Below are positions 1 to 7,566 of a stretch of 62,333 bases of DNA, piece by piece. The stretch covers positions 1 through 62,333 of the forward strand of contig NZ_BMKR01000043.1 of NCBI RefSeq assembly GCF_014644435.1, written 5' to 3'. Numbering within the stretch: the stretch's first letter is position 1; each line of letters starts with the position of its first letter. Below the pieces are notes generated by a model, which searched no databases, had not been told where the DNA came from, and saw nothing but the letters and a program-made list of their open reading frames with translations. A program made the position numbers and the translations under genes. Origin of the DNA: Paenibacillus albidus (GTDB taxonomy: Bacteria > Bacillota > Bacilli > Paenibacillales > Paenibacillaceae).

Positions 1-60
1 CCTCCAGCGCCGATGGTACTTGGACCGAAGGGTCCTGGGAGAGTAGGACGTCGCCAAGCG
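1..60 (+). rRNA. rrf: 5S ribosomal RNA, 3' end (partial)
   Basis: The first 60 bases match the 3' part of a Firmicute 5S rRNA, including the GAGAGTAGGACGTCGCCAAGC end. The rest of the rRNA operon lies left of the window. A terminator and a long tRNA run follow, as is usual in Bacillales. Confidence 0.9.
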
Positions 61-64
61 GACA

Positions 65-91
65 ACCACAATAAACTGTGGTATTTTTTTT
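65..91 (+). terminator. Terminator after 5S rRNA
   Basis: ACCACA and TGTGGT form a 6-bp stem with a 6-nt loop, followed by A and eight T. It lies just after the 5S end, so the tRNA run may depend on readthrough or on its own promoter; I see no clear promoter in the 26 bases before the first tRNA. Confidence 0.75.
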
Positions 92-117
92 GCCCTTAAT
101 AATTGCATACAATAGAA

Positions 118-194
<77 letters not shown>

Positions 195-197
195 TAT

Positions 198-273
198 TCC
201 CTGATAGCTCAGTTGGTAGAGCACTCGACTGTTAATCGAGTTGTCACAGGTTCGAGTCCTGTTCGGGGAGCCA
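198..273 (+). tRNA. tRNA-Asn (GTT)
   Basis: Complete cloverleaf, acceptor TCCCTGA/TCGGGGA, anticodon GTT, CCA encoded. Confidence 0.97.
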
Positions 274-276
274 TTT

Positions 277-369
277 GGAGAGGTGTCCGAGTTTGGCCGA
301 AGGAGCACGATTGGAAATCGTGTAGGCGCCACAAGCGTCTCGAGGGTTCGAATCCCTCTCTCTCCGCCA
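277..369 (+). tRNA. tRNA-Ser (GGA)
   Basis: Class II tRNA of 93 nt with a long variable arm, acceptor GGAGAGG/TCTCTCC, anticodon GGA, CCA encoded. Confidence 0.96.
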
Positions 370-384
370 CTAGTATTACAGCAT

Positions 385-456
385 GGCCCGTTGGTCAAGG
401 GGTTAAGACACCTCCCTTTCACGGAGGTAACATGGGTTCGAATCCCATACGGGTCA
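385..456 (+). tRNA. tRNA-Glu (TTC)
   Basis: Complete cloverleaf, acceptor GGCCCGT/ACGGGTC, anticodon TTC. The gene ends at the discriminator A; CCA is not encoded and must be added after transcription. Confidence 0.95.
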
Positions 457-462
457 TATCAC

Positions 463-538
463 GGAGGCTTAGCTCAGCTGGGAGAGCATCTGCCTTACAA
501 GCAGAGGGTCGGGGGTTCGATCCCCTCAGCCTCCACCA
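463..538 (+). tRNA. tRNA-Val (TAC)
   Basis: Complete cloverleaf, acceptor GGAGGCT/AGCCTCC, anticodon TAC, CCA encoded. Confidence 0.97.
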
Positions 539-565
539 TAAACATCCATATATATCTTTTACTGA

Positions 566-642
<77 letters not shown>

Positions 643-685
643 AATTATCTTGGTAAGAGAATACAATGGAATATTTAGTTACTGA

Positions 686-762
<77 letters not shown>

Positions 763-766
763 ATTT

Positions 767-844
767 GGAACCGTGGTGTAGTTGGCCTAACATGCCTGCC
801 TGTCACGCAGGAGATCGCGGGTTCGAATCCCGTCGGTTCCGCCA
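767..844 (+). tRNA. tRNA-Asp (GTC)
   Basis: Complete cloverleaf, acceptor GGAACCG/CGGTTCC, anticodon GTC, CCA encoded. Confidence 0.96.
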
Positions 845-877
845 TCTTTACAGCTTCAAGTGAAGCATGATTACTGT

Positions 878-952
878 TGGGGATTAGCCAAGCGGTAAGG
901 CAACGGACTTTGACTCCGTCATGCATAGGTTCAAATCCTATATCCCCAGCCA
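878..952 (+). tRNA. tRNA-Gln (TTG)
   Basis: Complete cloverleaf, acceptor TGGGGAT/ATCCCCA, anticodon TTG, CCA encoded. Confidence 0.96.
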
Positions 953-965
953 TTTTTTAAAGTGA

Positions 966-1041
966 GAGCCATTAGCTCAGTTGGTAGAGCACCTGACTTT
1001 TAATCAGGGTGTCGAAGGTTCGAGTCCTTCATGGCTCACCA
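966..1041 (+). tRNA. tRNA-Lys (TTT)
   Basis: Complete cloverleaf, acceptor GAGCCAT/ATGGCTC, anticodon TTT, CCA encoded. Confidence 0.97.
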
Positions 1042-1060
1042 TTTATTCTCAGAAGTGTGC

Positions 1061-1142
1061 GCGTGTGGCGGAATGGCAGACGCACCAGACTTAGGATCTG
1101 GCGTTTCACGACGTGGGGGTTCAAGTCCCTTCACGCGCACCA
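1061..1142 (+). tRNA. tRNA-Leu (TAG)
   Basis: Class II tRNA with a variable arm, acceptor GCGTGTG/CACGCGC, anticodon TAG, CCA encoded. Confidence 0.95.
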
Positions 1143-1149
1143 TGTTTTT

Positions 1150-1224
1150 GCGGACGTGGCTCAGCGGTAGAGCATCGCCTTGCCAAGGCGAGGGTCGCGG
1201 GTTCGATTCCCGTCGTCCGCTCCA
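1150..1224 (+). tRNA. tRNA-Gly (GCC)
   Basis: Complete cloverleaf, acceptor GCGGACG/CGTCCGC, anticodon GCC, CCA encoded. Confidence 0.96.
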
Positions 1225-1233
1225 TATAGATTT

Positions 1234-1310
1234 GCGCCCTTAGCTCAGCTGGATAGAGCGTTTGACTACGAATCAAAAGGCCGGGAGTTCGAATCTCTCA
1301 GGGCGCGCCA
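1234..1310 (+). tRNA. tRNA-Arg (ACG)
   Basis: Complete cloverleaf, acceptor GCGCCCT/AGGGCGC, anticodon ACG (A34 presumably edited to inosine), CCA encoded. Confidence 0.96.
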
Positions 1311-1321
1311 TTATTTACTTT

Positions 1322-1395
1322 CGGGATGTAGCTCAGCTTGGTAGAGCACCTGGTTTGGGACCAGGGGGTCGCATGTTCAAATCGTGTCATCCCGA
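1322..1395 (+). tRNA. tRNA-Pro (TGG)
   Basis: Acceptor CGGGATG/CATCCCG, anticodon TGG. CCA is not encoded. The T stem contains wobble pairs but is intact. Confidence 0.93.
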
Positions 1396-1407
1396 TTTTA
1401 CTTCTTT

Positions 1408-1478
1408 GCGGGTGTAGTTCAATGGTAGAACTTTAGCCTTCCAAGCTAATAGCGTGGGTTCGATTCCCATCACCCGCT
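1408..1478 (+). tRNA. tRNA-Gly (TCC)
   Basis: Acceptor GCGGGTG/CACCCGC, anticodon TCC. CCA is not encoded. Last tRNA of the cluster. Confidence 0.94.
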
Positions 1479-1504
1479 TACAACAATTCATTTACTGCAG
1501 AAGA

Positions 1505-1535
1505 CACTTGCCCATAACCTGGGCAGGTGTTTTTT
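1505..1535 (+). terminator. Terminator of the tRNA cluster
   Basis: CACTTGCCC pairs with GGGCAGGTG across a 7-nt loop and runs into a T tract. It lies 27 nt after the last tRNA and should end the rRNA-tRNA transcript. Confidence 0.8.
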
Positions 1536-1571
1536 GGTTTATCCTTTTGATGCCAATGTGGTTATGGGCAA
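1508..1571. repeat. 12-bp inverted repeat overlapping the tRNA terminator
   Basis: TTGCCCATAACC at 1508-1519 is the exact reverse complement of GGTTATGGGCAA at 1560-1571. The left arm is also the left side of the terminator hairpin at 1505-1535, so the two structures exclude each other. Confidence 0.6.
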
Positions 1572-1580
1572 AAATTAAAG

Positions 1581-1606
1581 CCCCTTCCGTAGTGTTACGG
1601 AAGGGG
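1581..1606. terminator. Terminator of the Gre-like gene
   Basis: CCCCTTCCGT and ACGGAAGGGG form a perfect 10-bp stem. Read on the minus strand it is followed by CTTTAATTTTT, so it fits termination of the gene at 1618-2064. Confidence 0.7.
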
Positions 1607-1617
1607 CCCAGTGTCGG

Positions 1618-2064
1618 TTACCCAACCTCCCCGCAGTTTATGAACCTGCAGCTTTCGATCTGAACGGATAACTGGCCGGAAGGAACCTGAAGCTCATAAG
1701 TCCGGCCCGGCTCGGCCAGCAGCAGCTGCATTCCCACTGGAGACAGCAGGGAAACCTTGTTCTCTTCAGGCTTGGCTGATTCGGGGAACACAAGGGTGTA
1801 GGTATCCAAAGCATCGTCATCGAGATAGCGTAGCTGAAGCTCACTGCCGATCAGGACTTGGTTATCCAGCTGATCCTCCTGAAAATCGGCCAGCCGCTCC
1901 TCCAGAGCGGAGCAATAGCGGTTAAGCAGCTCTTCCGCAGCTGCCCGCTGCTTACCCGGCTCCGGGAAATAATGAGTTAGGAATCCGGTCTTTTCTTCAT
2001 CAAAATAAACCAGCTGTCTAATCAACTGTGTCCGCGAGTCTTGCTTCAGTGTACTATGGTTCAT
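1618..2064 (-). CDS. GreA/GreB-family elongation-factor-like protein, short form
   Basis: The last 75 or so residues carry the GreA/GreB C-terminal (FKBP-like) signature, with VLIGSELQLRY, then VSLLSPVGMQLLLAE and a VPSG turn before the final strand. Full GreA is about 158 residues with a long N-terminal coiled coil. Here residues 1-70 are helical but look shorter and lack the classic acidic-tip sequence, so the protein may bind the RNA polymerase secondary channel without stimulating transcript cleavage. It resembles the Gre-fold regulators (Rnk, Gfh type) more than GreA itself. The ATG is preceded by a G-rich ribosome site, and a possible 23-codon ORF overlaps its start. Family assignment is firm; activity is inferred. 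Confidence 0.8.
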   Translation of the reverse strand: MNHSTLKQDSRTQLIRQLVYFDEEKTGFLTHYFPEPGKQRAAAEELLNRYCSALEERLADFQEDQLDNQVLIGSELQLRYLDDDALDTYTLVFPESAKPEENKVSLLSPVGMQLLLAEPGRTYELQVPSGQLSVQIESCRFINCGEVG

Positions 2065-2125
2065 AGTAGATTTCCCCCCCTCTAAGAAACACAGTTCGTC
2101 CGGCAGTAATGCAACATTGTGCCAT
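2054..2125 (-). CDS. Possible 23-residue upstream ORF overlapping the Gre-like start
   Basis: A strong AGGAGGGA site lies 5 nt before an ATG that opens a 23-codon frame (starting MAQCC). It ends at a TAG 11 bases inside the gene at 1618-2064, in another frame. An imperfect hairpin (AGGTTTCC/GGGAACCT) sits just upstream of the ribosome site. It may be a leader peptide coupling translation, or chance. I recognise no function. Confidence 0.3.
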   Translation of the reverse strand: MAQCCITAGRTVFLRGGEIYYEP

Positions 2126-2217
2126 GATAATCCCTCCTATATAAATAGAGGTTCCCTGATAGGAAACCTTCACAACAGTGTATCAGCTGGCACTTGTAAA
2201 TACAATCCATATTATCG

Positions 2218-2246
2218 TTGACTCTTGGCGCATTGGGTGCTAAGCT
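2218..2246 (+). promoter_or_regulatory. Candidate sigma-A promoter
   Basis: TTGACT at 2218-2223 and TAAGCT at 2241-2246, with a 17-bp spacer. It would transcribe the hairpin at 2261-2286 and run toward the cse60-like gene. Confidence 0.4.
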
Positions 2247-2260
2247 AGGCTGATATATAG

Positions 2261-2286
2261 GGCATTCCGCAAAGCAGCGGAGTGCC
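2261..2286 (+). other. Hairpin in the cse60 leader
   Basis: GGCATTCCGC and GCGGAGTGCC form a 10-bp stem with one G-U pair and a 6-nt loop. A T run follows about 17 nt later, not directly, so it is a weak terminator candidate and could be a 5'-leader structure. Confidence 0.4.
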
Positions 2287-2334
2287 TTAGTCTATGTAAA
2301 GGATTTTTTTACATTTAATGTTACCGGAGGGGTG

Positions 2335-2403
2335 ATGCGCTATGTGCACATTTATAAGTTCCGGCCTATGATTGAACAGAAGGGAATTCATGAATTCGTC
2401 TGA
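2335..2403 (+). CDS. Possible 22-residue small ORF
   Basis: GGAGG lies 4 nt before an ATG opening a frame that starts MRYVHIYKF and ends at TGA, 30 bases before the cse60-like gene. Spacing from the ribosome site is tight. There is no family match; it may be chance. The rest of 2065-2433 holds only the promoter and hairpin entries listed here. Confidence 0.2.
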   Translation: MRYVHIYKFRPMIEQKGIHEFV

Positions 2404-2433
2404 CCACCAAATCTATTTAAAGGGGAGTTTACA

Positions 2434-2628
2434 ATGATACAAGTAAAAGAGTTCGTAGATACGGATAATTCGTATGCAGAGAATAAAGCAAATGAGTTCT
2501 TGGCGGGACTGCAGGAGGAACAGGTAGTGAAGGTATGCTACGGTTCCGTGGTTAAATCTTCACGCGATGGCACAGAGCACCAGAGAAGTACCATTTTGAT
2601 CGTTTATAAGACTAATGAAAAACAATAG
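2434..2628 (+). CDS. Sporulation protein Cse60 family
   Basis: A 64-residue acidic protein starting MIQVKEFVD, with a central AxxFLAGL..EQVVKV segment and a C-terminal ILIVYK strand. This matches the small Bacillus Cse60 family, whose gene is a sigma-E-controlled sporulation gene of unknown biochemical role. The start is set by AAAGGGGAG 6 nt upstream. It stands alone between divergent and convergent neighbours. The name rests on length and motif recall, not on an alignment. Confidence 0.7.
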   Translation: MIQVKEFVDTDNSYAENKANEFLAGLQEEQVVKVCYGSVVKSSRDGTEHQRSTILIVYKTNEKQ

Positions 2629-2726
2629 CTGGCATACTTTTTTTTCCTTTCTTTCTGTTGCTTCATCGCTTGCTATTGTAATTGTCGCCATCTATTTGTT
2701 GTTCATCCGCTAAGCAGCTTATATCC

Positions 2727-2764
2727 AAAGAAGTCCTTCACCGATTCGGTTGAAGGACTTCTTT
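2727..2764. terminator. Bidirectional terminator between cse60 and katA
   Basis: AAAGAAGTCCTTCA pairs perfectly with TGAAGGACTTCTTT (14 bp, 10-nt loop), T-rich on both sides. It serves both converging genes. Confidence 0.85.
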
Positions 2765-2783
2765 GCTTTGGAAGTGTATTTAC

Positions 2784-4241
2784 TTATGGATTGCTTGGTG
2801 CAGGTAACCCCAGGCCTTCTGCAATCCGTTGTCCGAATTCCGGGTCGGCTTTGTAGAAATGGCCGATTTGCCGGATCTTAATCTCGTCTCTCTCCACGGG
2901 TGCCATGGCCCCTACGATGTTTCGCACCAGCCGGGTGCGTTCTTCCTCACTCAGCAGACGATACAGATCACCCGGCTGTGTGTAGTGATCGTTGTGGTCG
3001 TAGGCGCTGCTGTCTGCAAGCCCGGATACCTCAAAGGGGGCTGGTTTGTTCTGAGCAGACTCAGCCGGTCCTCCGTAGCTGTTAGGCTCATAATAGACGG
3101 AACCGCCGCCATTGTTTCCATGAGTCATTGCCCCATCACGCTGATAGTTCTTCACATCAGCCTTGGGACGATTGATCGGCAGACTGTTATGATTCGCACC
3201 GACCCGGTGGCGATGGGCGTCACCGTAGGCGAACAGGCGGCCCTGAAGCATTTTATCAGGCGAAGCTTCAATGCCGGGTACAAAGGAACCTGGAGAGAAG
3301 GTGGCCTGCTCCACTTCGGCAAAGTAATTCTCCGGATTGCGGTCCAGCACCATCCGGCCGACCTCGATCAGCGGGTAGTCTTTTTGCGACCAGACTTTGG
3401 TTACATCAAACGGATCGAAACGGTACGTATTCGCATCCTCCACAGGCATAATCTGCACATGCAGTCTCCAGGCGGGGAAGTCCCCTTTGTCAATGGCGTT
3501 GAATAAATCCTCTGTATGGTAATCCGGGTTCTCTCCGGCGAGTTTGGCGGCAAGTTCAACATCCAGGTTCTTCACGCCTTGCTCTGTCTTGAAATGATAT
3601 TTCACCCAGACAGCAGCACCTTCCGCATTCACCCATTTGAAGGTGTGGCTGCCGAAGCCATGCATGTGCCGGAGAGTGGCCGGGATACCGCGGTCAGACA
3701 TTAGAATCGTTACCTGATGCAGAGACTCGGGCGATAAGGACCAGAAATCCCAGACTGCATTGGGGTTCTTCAGGTGTGTCTGCGGATGACGTTTCTGGGT
3801 ATGGATAAAGTCCGGGAATTTAATGGCATCACGAATGAAAAAGACCGGTGTATTGTTGCCGACTAAGTCATAGTTACCTTCCTCGGTGTAGAACTTCACA
3901 GCAAACCCGCGGGGGTCACGAACGGTATCGGAAGAACCAAGTTCCCCGGCCACTGTAGAAAAGCGGATAAACATCGGCGTGCGTCTGCCTACTTCGGAAA
4001 GAAAGTTTGCTTTGGTGTATTTGGACAAATCCTGGGTAACCTCAAAATATCCATGGGCTCCGGCACCTTTGGCATGTACAACCCGTTCAGGCACACGCTC
4101 GCGGTTAAAATGTGCCAATTTCTCCAGCAGATGAACATCCTGCAGCAATGTAGGCCCGCGGGAACCGGCGGTCATTGAGTTTTGATTGTCTCCAACCGGT
4201 GCACCCCAGCTTGTCGTAAGATTATTGTTGTTGGAACTCAT
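2784..4241 (-). CDS. katA: Monofunctional heme catalase
   Basis: A 485-residue small-subunit (clade 3 type) catalase that converts hydrogen peroxide to water and oxygen in the cytosol. The distal-pocket His is at residue 56 (RVVHAKGAGAHG) and the pocket Asn at about 129 (DLVGNNTPVFFIRD). The proximal heme-ligand Tyr sits in RLFAYGDAHRHRVG near residue 340. The start follows GAGGTG by 8 nt. A perfect Per box lies 82 bp upstream of the start, so the gene is expected to be repressed by PerR and induced by peroxide. It is monocistronic, ending at the terminator at 2727-2764. Confidence 0.96.
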   Translation of the reverse strand: MSSNNNNLTTSWGAPVGDNQNSMTAGSRGPTLLQDVHLLEKLAHFNRERVPERVVHAKGAGAHGYFEVTQDLSKYTKANFLSEVGRRTPMFIRFSTVAGELGSSDTVRDPRGFAVKFYTEEGNYDLVGNNTPVFFIRDAIKFPDFIHTQKRHPQTHLKNPNAVWDFWSLSPESLHQVTILMSDRGIPATLRHMHGFGSHTFKWVNAEGAAVWVKYHFKTEQGVKNLDVELAAKLAGENPDYHTEDLFNAIDKGDFPAWRLHVQIMPVEDANTYRFDPFDVTKVWSQKDYPLIEVGRMVLDRNPENYFAEVEQATFSPGSFVPGIEASPDKMLQGRLFAYGDAHRHRVGANHNSLPINRPKADVKNYQRDGAMTHGNNGGGSVYYEPNSYGGPAESAQNKPAPFEVSGLADSSAYDHNDHYTQPGDLYRLLSEEERTRLVRNIVGAMAPVERDEIKIRQIGHFYKADPEFGQRIAEGLGLPAPSNP

Positions 4242-4322
4242 AAATAGTCACCTCATAGGATTTAAATTTAGATTTAGTATAAGTTCTATAATAACAAATA
4301 TCTTATAAAATGCAATCCTTTT

Positions 4323-4337
4323 TTATAATAATTATAA
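4323..4337. promoter_or_regulatory. Per box (PerR operator) of katA
   Basis: TTATAATAATTATAA is a perfect 7-1-7 palindrome identical to the Bacillus Per box consensus TTATAATnATTATAA. Downstream toward katA, on the minus strand, TTGCAT followed by an AT-rich TTATAG-type -10 could be the promoter. Confidence 0.9.
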
Positions 4338-4429
4338 TTAAATCATCAAAATATAGAGGTGAATATGAATAAATATTGGGGGAAAAAGACCTGGGATATG
4401 ATATACAATGGAGCTAAAGGAGGATAGAC

Positions 4430-5539
4430 ATGCTTAAAAAATTAGTTATGATGCCTTTCTCCATGTCTTTAGATGAGCAGGAGAAGTTGCGCAAGTTTAC
4501 ATTGGAAGAGAATCTTTTTCGAGGCAGGTTGTTTGCCAGGATCATCATCGGCGTTGAATGCGCAATGGCTGCTGTAGGTATTGCCGGGTCCTTGCTAAAA
4601 GTACATGAGAGCTTTCGGTTTAGCTTTTATTTGATAAATGTATATGTTCATGATTCTAATAAATATCGGATTTCTTTGGGGAACCGCTAAATTTGAAAAA
4701 GATAAGAAAAGGAAAGAAGTAAATTTCCTCGCTTATGAACGTGCTTTTCAACTCTATGCCATGGTGTTTATGTTATGGGGCTGCATTGTCACTCTGGCGG
4801 ATCAGAGGTTATATGGGCAGTTGATGGCATTTGTAGTTAATATGATCAGTATCTCGGTTATTTTTTACTTCAGCAACCGGCAAATGATTATTCTGTACGG
4901 GATCTCCACCCTGCTGCTGTTTGCAGGACTGCCGTTTGTCCAGCCTTCCAGTGAAGTGCTGGCTGGCCATTATGTAAATCTGATTGTATTCCTGTTCTTT
5001 TCCTGGGTGGCCTCCAGAATTTTGTATGTCACCTATTGCAGCAATTTCCACAGCAGGATACAGCTGAAGCAAAGCAATCAAAGGCTGGAAGAGGAAATCA
5101 CCGAGAATAAAAGAGTCCATGTTGAGCTGGAACGGGCGAATAAAGAGCTGCAAAGGCTCTCGCTGGTGGACGTGCTGACCGGGATTCCGAACCGCCGGGC
5201 TTTTGAGCAATTACAATGATCGCACAGGTCATTCACGAAGCTGCAGACACCCCCTCGAATATTGCGGCCCGGCTTGGAGGCGAGGAATTTGTATTGACCG
5301 CTTTTGGCACCGGGGAGAAGCAAGCCGGGGAGCTCGCGGAGAATATACGGCAGCACGTGAGTGAAATGAAGATCCGGCATGAATATTCCGCAATCCATCC
5401 TTATGTTACGGTGAGTCTGGGAACGGCTACAGGCCGGATTTCAAATGCGGCAGATTTCAGCAAGCTGATACTTCTGGCGGATCAAGCGCTCTATGCAGTC
5501 AAGGCGGGCGGACGCAATAGCGTGAAAAGTCTGAAATAA
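4430..5539 (+). pseudogene. Decayed membrane diguanylate cyclase (GGDEF)
   Basis: Three fragments in two frames together resemble one diguanylate cyclase. Frame 1 (4430 to about 4637) has an N-terminal segment and first membrane helix. A one-base-type shift near 4636-4640 moves the reading to 4638-5219, which carries further membrane helices, a coiled coil and the start of the GGDEF domain (SLVDVLTGIPNRRAFEQLQ). It then stops. A third frame (5216-5539) overlaps that stop as ATGA and resumes with VIHEAA, RLGGEEF and a normal GGDEF end. About 40 residues are missing at the junction, including the metal-binding Asp of the DxDxFK segment and the substrate Asn. The GGEEF loop survives, but activity is very unlikely. 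AGGAGG precedes the first ATG. Confidence 0.85.
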
Positions 5540-5572
5540 TTTGATAAACGTCAAGGAAGGATTATTATTCTC

Positions 5573-5609
5573 AAAGCGGCACCGGGGCTGGAACCTGGCT
5601 GCCGCTTTT
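5573..5609 (+). terminator. Terminator after the diguanylate cyclase remnant
   Basis: AAAGCGGC and GCCGCTTTT bracket a GC-rich imperfect stem (ACCGGGG/ACCTGG side). A closely similar hairpin follows aroD at 14584-14622. Confidence 0.6.
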
Positions 5610-5727
5610 GTTGTCTGGCGCAGTTAGTCGAATTATGTCGGATTAAGGTGGGTTTAATTGGATTTTGTCAGTTATTTGTTGACCTATGAATTATGGAGTG
5701 ATAAATTGGGGGGGATATCAATATGTA

Positions 5728-7566
5728 ATGAAAGCGATGCCAAATTTCTGGGGGGCAAGCATGCGCGGATGGTCCAATATACGTTTTCAGACGAAACTTT
5801 TTGTTGTGTTTATCCTTCTTAGCAGTGTCCCTGCTCTGCTGATCGGGACAACTGCTTATCATAAATCCTCAGAGATGCTGCAGGACCGGACAGAACAGGA
5901 TTTGAGTGTTATTCTGACACAGTTAAATACGTCCATTGAACGGCAAATCAGTGATTTTGACCGATTCACAATGATTCCTTATTATTTGCCGGATATCTTC
6001 AGTTTTCTGAATCAGCCCTATTTATCTAAGGACCAATGGGGGAGCCAAGAGATCAATGCCCAGAAAACTATGGCCCGCCTGATGAGCGCTTATCCATCCA
6101 TCAATTCTTCTATTAACGGGCTTGTGGTTTACGGTATGAACGGCACAAGCAACGCTTACCGGCTAAGTGGAAACTCTGTGATGAATCCGAACCTGCGGTT
6201 TGTTGACAATCCGTGGTACGACGAGGTTATAGCGAAAAATGGGGGTTTTACCATTACCGGCGTTCAGGAGATCAATCAGTTCAACACTGATTCTTTTCAG
6301 GCTATTGTTGGTGCAAGGCTGCTTATGGATGAAGAGTATCAACCTTTGGCGGTTATGGCCATCTATATCTCTCCCAATTTTATACCAAAAATTGTACGGT
6401 CTTTGGAGCTGTCGACTGTACAAGTTGCGGTGTTTGACAGGGACCAGCGGGTTATTTACAGTTCTGAACCTGCACTGACAGACAAGCTTAAGTCCTTCGG
6501 CCAAGGACAAACGAAGGGGGGCTGGGAAACGGAGGCCTCTTCTGACACCCGCCAGATCGGATACAATGGTGTTTTTCTTGAAAGCGATTACTTGGGTTGG
6601 AAAACCTATCTGGGAGTGGATCGCGAAGAATTATTGGCAGGGAGCCGTTCGATCCGCAGGTTCACGCTGTTTATTATAGTTGCCCTTGTATTCATTACTG
6701 CGGCAGCCTCTTGGCTCCTGGCCAGAAGCTTGTCCAAGCCGATCTACCGATTAATCCGTTCCATGCGCGATGTAGAAAAAGGGAAATTTGCGGTCACTGT
6801 TCCCGTAGGACGCGGTGATGAAATCGGGCGGCTGGAGGGCAGCTATGGACGGATGGTCACCCGATTGGATGAGTTGGTGCATTCTATTGAAGAGAAGGAA
6901 CGCCAGAAGCGCCACGCTGAATTGTATGCACTGCGTGCCCGGATCCAGCCTCATTTTCTGTACAACACCTTGAATTCGATCCGGATGCTTGCCATTCTGC
7001 AGCAGTCGCCCCATATCGCCAAGCTGATTCAAGCCTTGAACAAGCTGCTCCAGGCCAATATGAAATTGGACAGTGAGCTCGTCTCATTGCAGGAAGAATT
7101 GCAGATGCTGCGGGATTACGTCAGTCTGATGGATTTGAGATATACCAATGTGTTTACGGTCGACTGGAAGGTCCCGGAGGAGTTTCTTCATCTTCCAATC
7201 CCTCCTATGCTGCTTCAGCCACTGCTGGAGAACGCAATCTTTCACGGTGCCAAAGGTTTGGACCGGAATTTGCACATCACGGTAACAGCGATGCCCGGGC
7301 AGGATCAGCGTGCTCTGATTCTGGAGATTATTGATGATGGCGCAGGTTTCCCGCCCGGAGTCATAAATTTGGATAACGCCCCAGATGCCCCGGACTCCTC
7401 GCAGATCGGGCTGCGCAACGTTAGGGACCGCATCCGGCTGCGGTTCGGGGAAGAATATGGACTGGAGATGCTGCGGATTGACAATCTGACGATAATGAGG
7501 GTAAGCATTCCTTTGATGAGTATGCAGTTGGGAGGGGATAGCCATGTGGAATCTACTGGTCGTTGA
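5728..7566 (+). CDS. YesM-type sensor histidine kinase (sugar module 1)
   Basis: Membrane sensor kinase. Order: a cytoplasmic start, a first membrane helix (LFVVFILLSSVPALLIG), an extracellular sensor of about 270 residues (dCache type), a second helix (FIIVALVFITAAASWLLA), HAMP, the His-kinase dimer segment with IQPHFLYNTLNSIRML, and an ATPase with LLQPLLENAIFHG and a degenerate DDGAGF G-box. It should phosphorylate the regulator that starts 23 bases before its stop. The frame is open from an ATG at 5686, but that ATG has no ribosome site. ATG 5728 follows a G run, and ATG 5761 follows GGGGGG closely and gives the usual kinase start, so the real start is 5728 or 5761. The ligand is inferred to be an extracellular glycan made available by the glycosidase downstream. 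Confidence 0.93.
   Translation: MKAMPNFWGASMRGWSNIRFQTKLFVVFILLSSVPALLIGTTAYHKSSEMLQDRTEQDLSVILTQLNTSIERQISDFDRFTMIPYYLPDIFSFLNQPYLSKDQWGSQEINAQKTMARLMSAYPSINSSINGLVVYGMNGTSNAYRLSGNSVMNPNLRFVDNPWYDEVIAKNGGFTITGVQEINQFNTDSFQAIVGARLLMDEEYQPLAVMAIYISPNFIPKIVRSLELSTVQVAVFDRDQRVIYSSEPALTDKLKSFGQGQTKGGWETEASSDTRQIGYNGVFLESDYLGWKTYLGVDREELLAGSRSIRRFTLFIIVALVFITAAASWLLARSLSKPIYRLIRSMRDVEKGKFAVTVPVGRGDEIGRLEGSYGRMVTRLDELVHSIEEKERQKRHAELYALRARIQPHFLYNTLNSIRMLAILQQSPHIAKLIQALNKLLQANMKLDSELVSLQEELQMLRDYVSLMDLRYTNVFTVDWKVPEEFLHLPIPPMLLQPLLENAIFHGAKGLDRNLHITVTAMPGQDQRALILEIIDDGAGFPPGVINLDNAPDAPDSSQIGLRNVRDRIRLRFGEEYGLEMLRIDNLTIMRVSIPLMSMQLGGDSHVESTGR

Noticed and set aside
2829..3506. 225-codon plus-strand frame opposite catalase
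   Set aside because: Antisense to conserved catalase sequence, no ribosome site.
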